From Colocasia esculenta (taxonomy: Eukaryota; Streptophyta; Magnoliopsida; Alismatales; Araceae), in assembly GCA_014218235.1 (NCBI GenBank), contig CM024757.1:147263371-147327370 (forward strand): a stretch of DNA of 64,000 nucleotides. The letters run 5' to 3'. The notes beneath the pieces are model-generated. The model was not told the DNA's origin. It saw only the letters and a program-made list of their open reading frames with translations, and did not search any database. The translations under genes were made by a program, and so were the position numbers. Shown here piece after piece: positions 1-9,332 of the stretch; within the stretch, counting starts at the first letter, position 1; each line of letters opens with the position of its first letter.

Positions 1-202
1 AAAACATCTCTAGTAGTATCCACACAATGAACTCTGGCGAAATTTACACCTATGGTTTTATTTTTTATTATTTCCTTGTAGGGCATCCAATAACTTGACA
101 CAATTTTTTAGTTTTTCTAATGATTTGTGTAAAGCCTCACTCCAATCCGGTACGGCCATATTGACCCACGTCGGATAAGAGGGAGACGCTACAGGAGAAA
201 AG
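1..202. other. Unassigned flank of the first Copia element
   Basis: No gene or repeat recognised. The last five bases (198-202, AAAAG) are the left copy of the target duplication of the element that follows. The sequence resumes at 6036. Confidence 0.6.
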
Positions 203-1983
203 TGTTGAACCACTCCTATATTTTTACCTTTTTATTTTGGTGATAATAAAATTTATGTTTAATTAATTATTATTAAAAATATTTAATATTATGTTTTTCT
301 TAATAAATATAAATTTACATGATTAATTGAATATTAAATGTATTTATTAGCATGATTTTTCTAATAATAAATTAAATATCATGATTTTCTAATAAATATA
401 ATTTTATGACATTATTCTATAATGATTTGCACTAAACAGATAAATGGATTCCATTCAATATATATACGGATTTCAGTTCGCAAAGTGCCATAAGGATTCA
501 CTGTCATAAGGATTCACTCTCATAAGGATTCACTGCTATAAGGATTCACTCTCATAAGGATTCACTGCTATAAGGATTCACTCTCATAAGGATTCACTGC
601 TATAAGGATTCACTCTCACATCGATTTGGTCCCATAACGATTTGATAAGTGACTTTCATATCGATTTGGTCCCATAACGATTTGATAAGTGACTCCACAT
701 CGATTTGGTCCCATAACGATTTGATAAGTGACTTTCACATCGATTTGGTCCCATAACGATTTGATAAGTGACTCCACATCGATTTGCTCTCATAACGATT
801 CGCTCTCATAAGGATTCCTTTGTAACTCACACAGACTCCTTTGTAAAAATATGGATTCCTTTGTAAAAACATGGATTCCTTTGTAAAACACAGACTTCTT
901 TGTAAAAACATAGATTTCCTTTATATTTCAAAGTGCCTTTTGGCATCTAGTGAAAAAGTCAATATTCTTGATTTGCGTAATCCTCTATCTTTCTGACAGG
1001 AGATCTTTTTGCTTATCTTTCTAGATCTCTTCTCTCCTGCCAACAAAAGAGAGATTACTTACCACTTCTGGGTGGCATCAGGAAACATAAAGGTATGAGC
1101 CTTTTTGACAGAAACACTATTTTATCTAAACACTTTTTTCTATGCTTGCAGACCTCGTAGACCACAAATTATCAGAAGAAAGAGAAGATGAGCAACGGCT
1201 AGAACTCCAACGGATTTATTCAAATTGCTCATATAAAAGATGAAGCAAGGCTGAAGAAGGAGCATGAGCTTTCCTGAAGATTTTTCAAGAGTGTACAACC
1301 AGTGAGGAACCTGAACTCCAAATACACTCAAAGAAAAAGAGAGAAAGAGCTTGAGCCCAAGAAGAAGTGTTCAAGCATCTAAAGCACTGAAGCATTCAAG
1401 CTCCTTCTCCTCTCTTCTCTCTCTCTCTCTGTGCATCTTGTAAATCAGGGGGAGAGAGTCTTTTGCTGAGAGTTCTTGTAGTTGGTTTTTATTTATTCCA
1501 ACTCTCAGCTTTGTTCTTTCTTTTCTAAGAAAGACTTCTGTCCAGCTGTAGGACTGTATACAGTGTCTAACCCAGCTAGGGGTTTGTGTCTAGCAGAACC
1601 GCACTGGGGTTTGTACCAGGAGGTTGGCTTCTTTACCTGTAAGAGAAGTGGGCTGCCTTCTTGCCCGGGAAAGAGAAGAAGACCAGCTGGGGTGCTGGGT
1701 GTTGTAGTGTCCTTAAGGGGGACTGTACCCTTGGTTAGTGAAATCCCAAGAGGTTGCTTGGGGACTGGACGTAGGACTTCCATGTGGGAAGGGCCGAACC
1801 AGGATAAATCTCTTGTGTTATTTGTGTGATTGTTTATTTGCTTCCGCACTGCTACTCTTCATCACACTAAACTAACCAAACCTTCAAGTGTTAATTTCTG
1901 TGTTTAAGTTTCTATTTCAGATCTCAGAAAACCTATTCACCCCCCCTCTAGGTTAGCTTGTTGCCGTACCAAAAGGGCCAACA
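203..1983 (+). repeat. 5' LTR of the gag-only Copia element
   Basis: Begins TGTTGAACC and ends CCAACA. It contains an AT-rich first third, three short-period tandem arrays (about 489-911), a possible TATA motif near 459-466, a (CT)n stretch near 1411-1430 and the pyrimidine-rich tail CACCCCCCCTCTAGG, which recurs in the other Copia LTRs of this window. Confidence 0.92.
489..911 (+). repeat. Three tandem arrays inside the 5' LTR
   Basis: Array 1 (about 489-615) repeats a roughly 17-bp unit, CATAAGGATTCACTCT, in alternating variants. Array 2 (about 617-777) has four copies of a 36-38 bp unit containing ATCGATTTGGTCCCATAACG. Array 3 (about 827-911) repeats GGATTCCTTTGTAAAAACAT. The same arrays recur in the 3' LTR (about 4538-4960), so they predate the insertion. 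Confidence 0.85.
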
Positions 1984-1985
1984 AG

Positions 1986-1999
1986 TGGTATCAGAGCGG
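1986..1999 (+). other. Primer-binding site (initiator-tRNA-Met type)
   Basis: TGGTATCAGAGCGG lies two bases after the 5' LTR. It is the standard plant retrotransposon site complementary to the 3' end of initiator tRNA-Met, and it fixes the plus orientation. Confidence 0.9.
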
Positions 2000-2046
2000 G
2001 TCTCTGATCATTCAAAGAAGATCCAACGATCTTAGAGTAAAGATCC

Positions 2047-3408
2047 ATGGCAGCTCAAGGATATGTTGAAGGTCAATCAGTCACCAGACCTCCATTCTTT
2101 GATGGAGAGGACTACCAATATTGGAAGATGCGAATGGAATGCTTCATTCGAGGCACAGACTTCGATCTGTGGCAGGTAATAGAGGTAGGTGATTTTGTTG
2201 TTGTTCCTGTTCCAGGCACTACTGCTATTACAATAGCTGATAAAAATAAACTATCTTTAAACTTTAAAGCTAAGAACTATTTATGTTGTGCTTTATCCAA
2301 AAAGGAATTTAGTAGAGTATCTGCATGCAAATCTGCTAAAGAAATTTGGGATAAACTGCAGATAACTTATGAAGGAACGGATAAAGTGAAACAAACTAGA
2401 ATAGATATTCTTGTTTCACAATATGAACAATTTAAAATGCTTTCAAGCGAAAACATTACTACTATGTATAATAGATTTTCAAGCATAGTAGTAGGCTTAA
2501 ATTCTCTTGGTAAAACTCTTTCCAATGAAGAAACCGTTAGAAAAATACTTAGGTCTTTAACTGTTTCATGGACACCTAAAGTAACCGCTATTGAAGAAGC
2601 CCATGACTTAACCAAATTGTCAATTGATAATTTAATAGGTTCTCTCATGGCACATGAAATAAATATGGAGCGATTGTCTGAAAGCTCATCTAAGAAGAAA
2701 TGTACTAATGCTCTTAAGGTTGTAGCTGCTCCTTCCACTTCTTCTTCTAGCTCCAAAAATGCAGATTCTGAAGACAGTGACGTAGATGAAGTACTGTCCA
2801 AGCTTCAGAAAATTCTCAAGAAGAAGAAAAATGGATCAAGAAGGTTTCAAAAGAAAGAGAGAAAAGAAAAAGAACCAGTCTGCTATGAATGCAGAAAACC
2901 TGGACATCTAAGACCAGATTGTCCTAAACTAAAGAAGATTGGTCAACCAGAAAAGTCCAAAAAGAAGCACAAGAAATTCAAAAGAAAAGCTATGGCGGCT
3001 GCTTGGGAAAATGAAGAGACCACATGCTCAGAATCATCAAGCTCAGAATCAGAGAAAGAGCAGGTAAATCTAGCCCTCATGGTAGGACTAGATGAGGTAC
3101 ATCCTAACTCATCTTTTGATTCTTGCACAGATTCAGGATCAGAATCTGAAGACTTAGAAGAAGTATTTAATGAACTATATGAAAAACATAAAAATGTTGT
3201 AAAAGAATTAAAGAATCTAAAAAACAACACTATTTGCTTAGAAAACACCAATTCGGATCTTAAATCCGAATTGGAGCAACTAGAAAAACAATTAAAGGAT
3301 AGTAAAGATAATAATTCTCTTTTGAATGAAAATTTAAGGAGCACGGATAATGAAAAAGTAGAGTTGGAAGAAAAAATGAAAACTCTAACTGAAGAAATTT
3401 TTATTTAA
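2047..3408 (+). CDS. gag: Copia Gag polyprotein with CCHC zinc knuckle and C-terminal coiled coil
   Basis: A 453-codon open frame starting 60 bp after the primer-binding site. Gag packages element RNA into cytoplasmic virus-like particles. The first ~230 residues match the plant Copia gag type (UBN2-like): FFDGEDYQYWKMRM near the start, then a helical region ending in a LIGSLMAHEI-like segment. A Lys/Arg-rich stretch leads to a zinc knuckle, CYECRKPGHLRPDC, at residues 279-292, followed by an acidic Ser/Glu region and a long Leu/Lys/Glu heptad coiled coil (about 365-450). Long coiled coils are known in Sirevirus Gag. The frame ends at TAA, and homologous-looking sequence continues in another frame, so a one-base slip in the A/T-rich tract near 3395-3407 probably shortened the protein. 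No pol follows. Confidence 0.88.
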   Translation: MAAQGYVEGQSVTRPPFFDGEDYQYWKMRMECFIRGTDFDLWQVIEVGDFVVVPVPGTTAITIADKNKLSLNFKAKNYLCCALSKKEFSRVSACKSAKEIWDKLQITYEGTDKVKQTRIDILVSQYEQFKMLSSENITTMYNRFSSIVVGLNSLGKTLSNEETVRKILRSLTVSWTPKVTAIEEAHDLTKLSIDNLIGSLMAHEINMERLSESSSKKKCTNALKVVAAPSTSSSSSKNADSEDSDVDEVLSKLQKILKKKKNGSRRFQKKERKEKEPVCYECRKPGHLRPDCPKLKKIGQPEKSKKKHKKFKRKAMAAAWENEETTCSESSSSESEKEQVNLALMVGLDEVHPNSSFDSCTDSGSESEDLEEVFNELYEKHKNVVKELKNLKNNTICLENTNSDLKSELEQLEKQLKDSKDNNSLLNENLRSTDNEKVELEEKMKTLTEEIFI

Positions 3409-3835
3409 AAGAATCAGTTAGGAAATTAACTAAAGGAAAAACATCTCTAGCCCTATGCTTAAAAGGATCAAAATCTGGAAATGACAAACAAGGGCTTGGT
3501 TATACACCTCCAGAAAAAGGAAAACAAGTAATAAACTCAGGAAAATATCATTTACCAAAATTTGTAAAAGAAACCAAAATGCCTCAAAAAAGGAACCTGA
3601 AACAACCAAGCTTTATCAAAAGAAAAAGGTTTCTAAAAATTATGTTCAAATCATGCATCACAAAGGCAATAAGAACTGCAAAACAAATTATATTCATTGC
3701 TGCTCTCATTGCAATAAACTAGGACACACTGTGAACACCTGCACAACTAAGCACCTAGTTTGGATACCTAAAGGCTATTTTTATGCATCTAATCATCAAG
3801 GACCCAAAAAGATTTGGGTACCTACTTCTGAGTAG
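3405..3835 (+). pseudogene. Frameshifted C-terminal Gag remnant with second zinc knuckle
   Basis: Downstream of the gag stop the same coding signal continues in shifted frames. One segment reads LTKGKTSLALCLKGSKSG, a conserved stretch in plant Copia Gag. Another, open from 3653, carries a second CCHC knuckle, CSHCNKLGHTVNTC (3701-3742), then a short tail containing GPKKIWVP. In complete Copia elements that tail directly precedes the protease. Coding signal stops here, so the deletion that removed pol starts close to the gag/protease junction. Confidence 0.7.
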
Positions 3836-4006
3836 TTTATTTGCAGGTTAGCCTTGGAGCATCAAAAACCAAGGATGCTCAAGGCAGGAGTGACTGCAGA
3901 CTCTTCATTCAAATCACATCTGAAGAAAGAGTAGTCACAAAAATTGAATTGGTCTTCATTACTAATAATTATTTACAAGTTTCATTCAGGTGGAGTCTCT
4001 CACTCA

Positions 4007-4250
4007 GGGGGAGCACAGACTAAGGGGGAGTTATTCATTTATGTCAATCATTGTTGAACCCCTCAATGGTAAGAATTTCTTTCACAAAGGGGAGAGAATG
4101 CAATGGTAAGAACCTTCCTTTTTGGTTTGTGACAAAAAGGGGGAGAGTATGCATGGTATGCTTTATCTGTGAATTTTCTGTATTTTCTATGCTTTACGTA
4201 TTTTTGTCAGAAAATTCTCATAAATTTTGTCATCACCAAAAAGGGGGAGA
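4007..4250 (+). other. Multiple polypurine tracts before the 3' LTR
   Basis: Purine tracts with GGGGGAG cores occur near 4007-4014, 4022-4030, 4086-4096 and 4134-4146, and the last (4238-4250) touches the 3' LTR and is the likely plus-strand primer. Repeated tracts of this kind upstream of the 3' LTR are a described Sirevirus hallmark. Confidence 0.75.
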
Positions 4251-4251
4251 T

Positions 4252-6030
4252 TGTTGAACCACTCCTATATTTTACCTTTTTATTTTGGTGATAATAAAAT
4301 TTATGTTTAATTAATTATTATTAAAAATATTTAATATTATGTTTTTCTTAATAAATATAAATTTACATGATTAATTGAATATTAAATGTATTTATTAGCA
4401 TGATTTTTCTAATAATAAATTAAATATCATGATTTTCTAATAAATATAATTTTATGACATTATTCTATAATGATTTGCACTAAACAGATAAATGGATTCC
4501 ATTCAATATATATACGGATTTCAGTTCGCAAAGTGCCATAAGGATTCACTGTCATAAGGATTCACTCTCATAAGGATTCACTGCTATAAGGATTCACTCT
4601 CATAAGGATTCACTGCTATAAGGATTCACTCTCATAAGGATTCACTGCTATAAGGATTCACTCTCACATCGATTTGGTCCCATAACGATTTGATAAGTGA
4701 CTTTCATATCGATTTGGTCCCATAACGATTTGATAAGTGACTCCACATCGATTTGGTCCCATAACGATTTGATAAGTGACTTTCACATCGATTTGGTCCC
4801 ATAACGATTTGATAAGTGACTCCACATCGATTTGCTCTCATAACGATTCGCTCTCATAAGGATTCCTTTGTAACTCACACAGACTCCTTTGTAAAAATAT
4901 GGATTCCTTTGTAAAAACATGGATTCCTTGTAAAACACAGACTTCTTTGTAAAAACATAGATTTCCTTTATATTTCAAAGTGCCTTTTGGCATCTAGTGA
5001 AAAAGTCAATATTCTTGATTTGCGTAATCCTCTATCTTTCTGACAGGAGATCTTTTTGCTTATCTTTCTAGATCTCTTCTCTCCTGCCAACAAAAGAGAG
5101 ATTACTTACCACTTCTGGGTGGCATCAGGAAACATAAAGGTATGAGCCTTTTTGACAGAAACACTATTTTATCTAAACACTTTTTTCTATGCTTGCAGAC
5201 CTCGTAGACCACAAATTATCAGAAGAAAGAGAAGATGAGCAACGGCTAGAACTCCAACGGATTTATTCAAATTGCTCATATAAAAGATGAAGCAAGGCTG
5301 AAGAAGGAGCATGAGCTTTCCTGAAGATTTTTCAAGAGTGTACAACCAGTGAGGAACCTGAACTCCAAATACACTCAAAGAAAAAGAGAGAAAGAGCCTG
5401 AGCCCAAGAAGAAGTGTTCAAGCATCTGAAGCACTGAAGCATTCAAGCTCCTTCTCCTCTCTTCTCTCTCTCTCTCTGTGCATCTTGTAAATCAGGGGGA
5501 GAGAGTCTTTTGCTGAGAGTTCTTGTAGTTGGTTTTTATTTGTTCCAACTCTCAGCTTTGTTCTTTCTTTTCTAAGAAAGACTTCTGTCCAGCTGTAGGA
5601 CTGTATACAGTGTCTAACCCAGCTAGGGGTTTGTGTCTAGCAGAACCGCACTGGGGTTTGTACCAGGAGGTTGGCTTCTTTACCTGTAAGAGAAGTGGGC
5701 TGCCTTCTTGCCCGGGAAAGAGAAGAAGACCAGCTGGGGTGTTGGGTGTTGTAGTGTCCTTAAGGGGGACTGTACCCTTGGTTAGTGAAATCCCAAGAGG
5801 TTGCTTGGGGACTGGACGTAGGACTTCCATGTGGGAAGGGCCGAACCAGGATAAATCTCTTGTGTTATTTGTGTGATTGTTTATTTGCTTCCGCACTGCT
5901 ACTCTTCATCACACTAAACTAACCAAACCTTCAAGTGTTAATTTCTGTGTTTAAGTTTCTATTTCAGATCTCAGAAAACCTATTCACCCCCCCTCTAGGT
6001 TAGCTTGCTGCCGTACCAAAAGGGCCAACA
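4252..6030 (+). repeat. 3' LTR of the gag-only Copia element
   Basis: 1779 bp, almost identical to the 5' LTR. Differences seen by eye include single-T indels near the start and in the GGATTCCTT array, and a few transitions near the 3' end (for example TTGTTGCCG versus TTGCTGCCG). Followed by AAAAG. Confidence 0.92.
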
Positions 6031-6035
6031 AAAAG

Positions 6036-6446
6036 ACTCTAACAGTATTGAACATCAGGGTGGAATCTTTCATTACAAATGAAAAGAGAGCAGAAGCAAT
6101 ATCACCATCAACTCTTACATTCACGTATCATAATCAAAAGGATAGATAAAAACAAATATAAAACAAAATAAACATTGTCCATATCTAAGCCAGTACATTT
6201 AATAGGGTTCAACATTACATTTCTTCTTTTTAGCTATAACATCGCCAGTTTCTAAAATTCAATCAATCTCTACTCCTCGTGATCGGTACCAAGTCTCACT
6301 GTTTCCTCTTTTGAAACATTAGTTTCACTTGAATATTAGCAAGAGTGAGTCTATAGAATTGACCCAGTAAGCAACTAGGAATTCCAAACTCACAACCTAC
6401 ACTATAACATATTTTTGAAGAACATGGTAATATGCATATATAACTA
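6036..6446. other. Unassigned AT-rich sequence
   Basis: Continuation of the locus interrupted by the Copia element. No gene or repeat family recognised. Confidence 0.5.
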
Positions 6447-6935
6447 TTGGTAGAATCAATAGCAGTAAAGGTAACGATAATAGTAGTAGTAATAGTAATA
6501 GTAACAATAACAGAAATAATATCGATAAAGGAATCAATTATGGTAATAGTGAGGATAATGGAAATAGAAATAGTAACGGTAGAGACAATAGTAGTAACAT
6601 TAGTGGTAATAGTAATGATTAGTAATAGAAACGACGGTAGAATCAATGGTAGGAAACGGTAATAGCGGTAACAGTGGTACTAATAGTAGTGGTATCGATA
6701 ACAGTAACAGTAACAGGGACAGTGGTAGAAACATCGGTAGGAAACATCGGTAGAAACAACAATAGGAAACAATAGTCATATAGGTAATAGTGACAGTAGC
6801 AATAGCAATGACAGTAGCAGTAGTAGTGATAATAGTGATAGCAATGACAGTAGTAGTAGCAGTGACAGTGACAGTAGCAATGGTAGTGGCAGTAGCAGTG
6901 GCAGTGGCAAAAGTAGTGACAGTATCAGTGTTAAG
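6447..6935. repeat. Degenerate trinucleotide array (RRT-rich)
   Basis: About 490 bp in a nearly unbroken 3-base phase of AGT, AAT, AAC, GGT and GAT triplets (for example GTAGCAGTAGTAGTGATAAT). The strict period keeps several frames open on both strands, giving Ile/Thr/Val-rich reading frames that are not genes. Confidence 0.85.
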
Positions 6936-7289
6936 CCGGACACATTGCCCTAACTATCAATAGAAGGTCAGTCATATAGTCGGTACGATATGCGATCATC
7001 TAGGCAAATAGTGATAGGTCTTGGCTATTGCGTAGAATAGGGAGAAGCCCTCTCCACCTTAACCAGTGGCACTTGTCTATCTTCAAGATTTCACCCCATT
7101 GCCCTCGGAGCCATATAGATATAGTGAACTTTCTTGTAGGGGTATTTCTACAGTAGGTTTCAGACACTTCCTATGACGGTAGTGTCTATTTTAAACCAGA
7201 CATAGTGCCCAAACAGTAATAGGAAGTTAATAAATAGTATGAGTTTTCCCATAGGGGTATTTCTATAGTACGGCTCCAGTAGAACCCCT
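6936..7289. repeat. Duplicated module flanking the trinucleotide arrays
   Basis: A phrase of the form TTAA(G/A)CC(G/A)GACA followed by TTGCCC or GTGCCC occurs at about 6932 and 7192, with a third partial copy near 7509. GGGGTATTTCTA, then a poorly conserved ~60-bp stretch, is present at about 7139 and 7253. Each array therefore sits within a duplicated segment. No coding sense. Confidence 0.55.
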
Positions 7290-7309
7290 ATGATAGCAGT
7301 GCCCATTTG

Positions 7310-7510
7310 TCTAACAACAATAATGATGGTAGTAACAGTATCGGTAACAGTAATAGTTGTGATGATGGTAAACAACAATAATAGCAGTGAAGGTAACAAT
7401 AACTGTGAGGTGACGGTGACGATAGATAGTAACAGTAGCAATGAAAGTAACAATAACGGTAATAGTGATGGTAGATGGTGACAATAGTAGAGATGGTAAC
7501 AATAACGAAT
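7310..7510. repeat. Second degenerate trinucleotide array
   Basis: Same composition and 3-base phase as 6447-6935 (AACAATAATGATGGTAGTAA and similar). It ends just before the third copy of the flanking module. Confidence 0.8.
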
Positions 7511-9300
7511 AAGCCAGACATGTTCTTTATCATATAAATAGGTGCGAAAACTCATAAAAGTCAATAGAAGTAGAAAATATGATTGTGAATCAAAAAATCC
7601 TAATCAGTTGCCTCTTGCATGCCAAACTAATAACGAATGAAGCTGAAGCTCGTCTTCGATACAATGCGCTTCTTCTATTAGATCACCCGGATACACCTCG
7701 ATGAATGCCTCTAGTTCCTACGAGCAGAACTTTCTTCATAGTATGAATAGGAGAACCTCATGCTCTCTCCTCAAGCTCTTGGCCGCCCCCTCTCTCTCCC
7801 TCCTATGGCATGGAATAGTGGGATGGGAGGAGAGAAGCACCCTCCCTATTTATAGACTCCAAGGGTAGTTAGGATTGTGCCACCTTGCCACCTTCCAAAA
7901 ACTTCCTTTGGTCAAGATGGTTCCACTTGTCACCATCTCATCCAACTCCAACCCGAGTATGCCACTTAACCCCTACACTTGTCAACACCTTATTCAACTT
8001 CATCCAACCAAGTTAAGTGGCATCATCTCCTCCCTTCTCATCCAACCAAGCTAAGGGTTTCTTTTTAGAAGCTTCCTTAGGTGCCACCTCATAGGGACAC
8101 CTCAATATGTCACCTAATTTATACCATTTTAGATAAAGTATTTGCTAACATGTCCAATCTATTTGCATATATACTCATTCCAACCCACATGAGAGTAATT
8201 TCCCAAAATAGCCTCCAAACCAAGGATTTGAAAGTAGTTTTGAAAACTTATAAAATTTAAGTTAAACCCATATGAAATTGGTCAATCATACCTTAGACCC
8301 TAACTTTTAATAATTATGTTCATATTTTTTTCTATTATAAATATACACAATTATTGCATTTATACTTTCTTAGTATTTATGTATATTTTTCTAAAAAATA
8401 AAAGTTAACTAAATGTATAGCGGTGAAATACATACAGTTTAAACATCTAACACTATAGCGATAACAATCTTAAACCGATGTGTATGGTGATCCCGATAGA
8501 AAGTAAAAAGAATTCATACAACAAATAAATACGAAAATCTAAGGCATCACAATTTGTGTCCGAGACATGAGACACCAATTCCAAAGAGTTCTTGTTTATT
8601 TTCTGCAAACAGGAAGTGCCTCATACCGATTGGACCGTGGACTTTCCTGGCCTCTTCTTGCTTTGACGCCAATTTCATGTTTTTTTTTATTTCTTATTTC
8701 CCTGTTTGCATGACCGTGAGAGCTTGGTTTTTGGCTTCCTAGCGTCCTGCATGAAAAGCCAGCCACTTTTATATTCTTTTAATTGTTTTTAACTCTTGTA
8801 TGAAGGCTTTTATATGTATTATGAACTGCATGAAAGTTAGCAACCATTTTTATTTAAGTTTTTTTCCTTTAAGAATATAGAAACATCCATAGGTCTAGAC
8901 GCAAATTTATGTCTTTCTAATGAAATTGCGTCTGGCACTTAAAACGCCAATTTCAGATCTTAAAGGGCATCCACATAGATTAACTCCATTTGATGAACTA
9001 TTTTTTTATCCGAAGAGCGTCCATCTTGTTGGACGCTATTTTATAAGGGTGCCCTATAAAGTCGATGCTAATTTAACTATTTAAATCTCATCGCATCGTT
9101 TTGATTTTTCTCTAAGATAATGACCACTATTTCTGTCACAATTTTTACTGTAATAGATAACATAGTTTTTGTTTTAGGGGATCATACAGTCTTCTTTAAT
9201 GTCAAGGGGAGACTAGTAGGACCATTGATACTAAATTTGGTCATCAAGTAACAAGATATACTTGGTGTACTTCAGATGCAGATACACCAGACTGATGTTA
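7511..9300. other. Unassigned sequence, possible decayed LTR or promoter segment
   Basis: No coding region supported. A GA/CT-rich stretch leads to CCCTATTTATAGACTCC (about 7844-7860), a good TATA box context such as is seen in plant LTRs. Around 8890-9080 there are several copies of a GACGC or GCGTC word, possibly a decayed small DNA element, but no terminal inverted repeats could be fixed. Confidence 0.35.
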
Positions 9301-9332
9301 AGTTTGATTTATTATTTGAAGAAGTTTAGCAA

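Larger units (their letters stand above)
203..6030 (+). mobile_element. Young non-autonomous Copia LTR retrotransposon carrying only gag (Sirevirus-like, TR-GAG type)
   Basis: A complete element of 5828 bp. Two LTRs of about 1.78 kb (203-1983 and 4252-6030) begin TGTTGAAC and end GGCCAACA, and are flanked by the 5-bp duplication AAAAG (198-202 and 6031-6035). A primer-binding site TGGTATCAGAGC follows the 5' LTR directly, and a polypurine tract abuts the 3' LTR. The 2.3-kb interior encodes Gag only, with no protease, integrase or RT, so it must be mobilised by a relative. Several purine tracts of the AAAGGGGGAGA kind before the 3' LTR, together with a coiled-coil Gag, point to the Sirevirus branch of Copia. 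Reading the LTRs side by side I find about five substitutions and two single-base indels, so insertion is recent. The lineage call is inferred; the structure is seen directly. Confidence 0.9.

Noticed and set aside
489..790. Regular direct repeats with spacers, superficially CRISPR-like
   Set aside because: Units are adjacent or have repeated spacers, lie in a plant LTR and occur identically in both LTRs.
1482..1849. 115- and 114-codon frames on opposite strands in the LTR, repeated at 5529-5896
   Set aside because: Both lie in LTR sequence, are antiparallel and lack any domain; duplication follows from the two LTRs and not from selection.
6296..7564. Ile/Thr/Val-rich frames up to 134 codons
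   Set aside because: By-product of the triplet-phase arrays.
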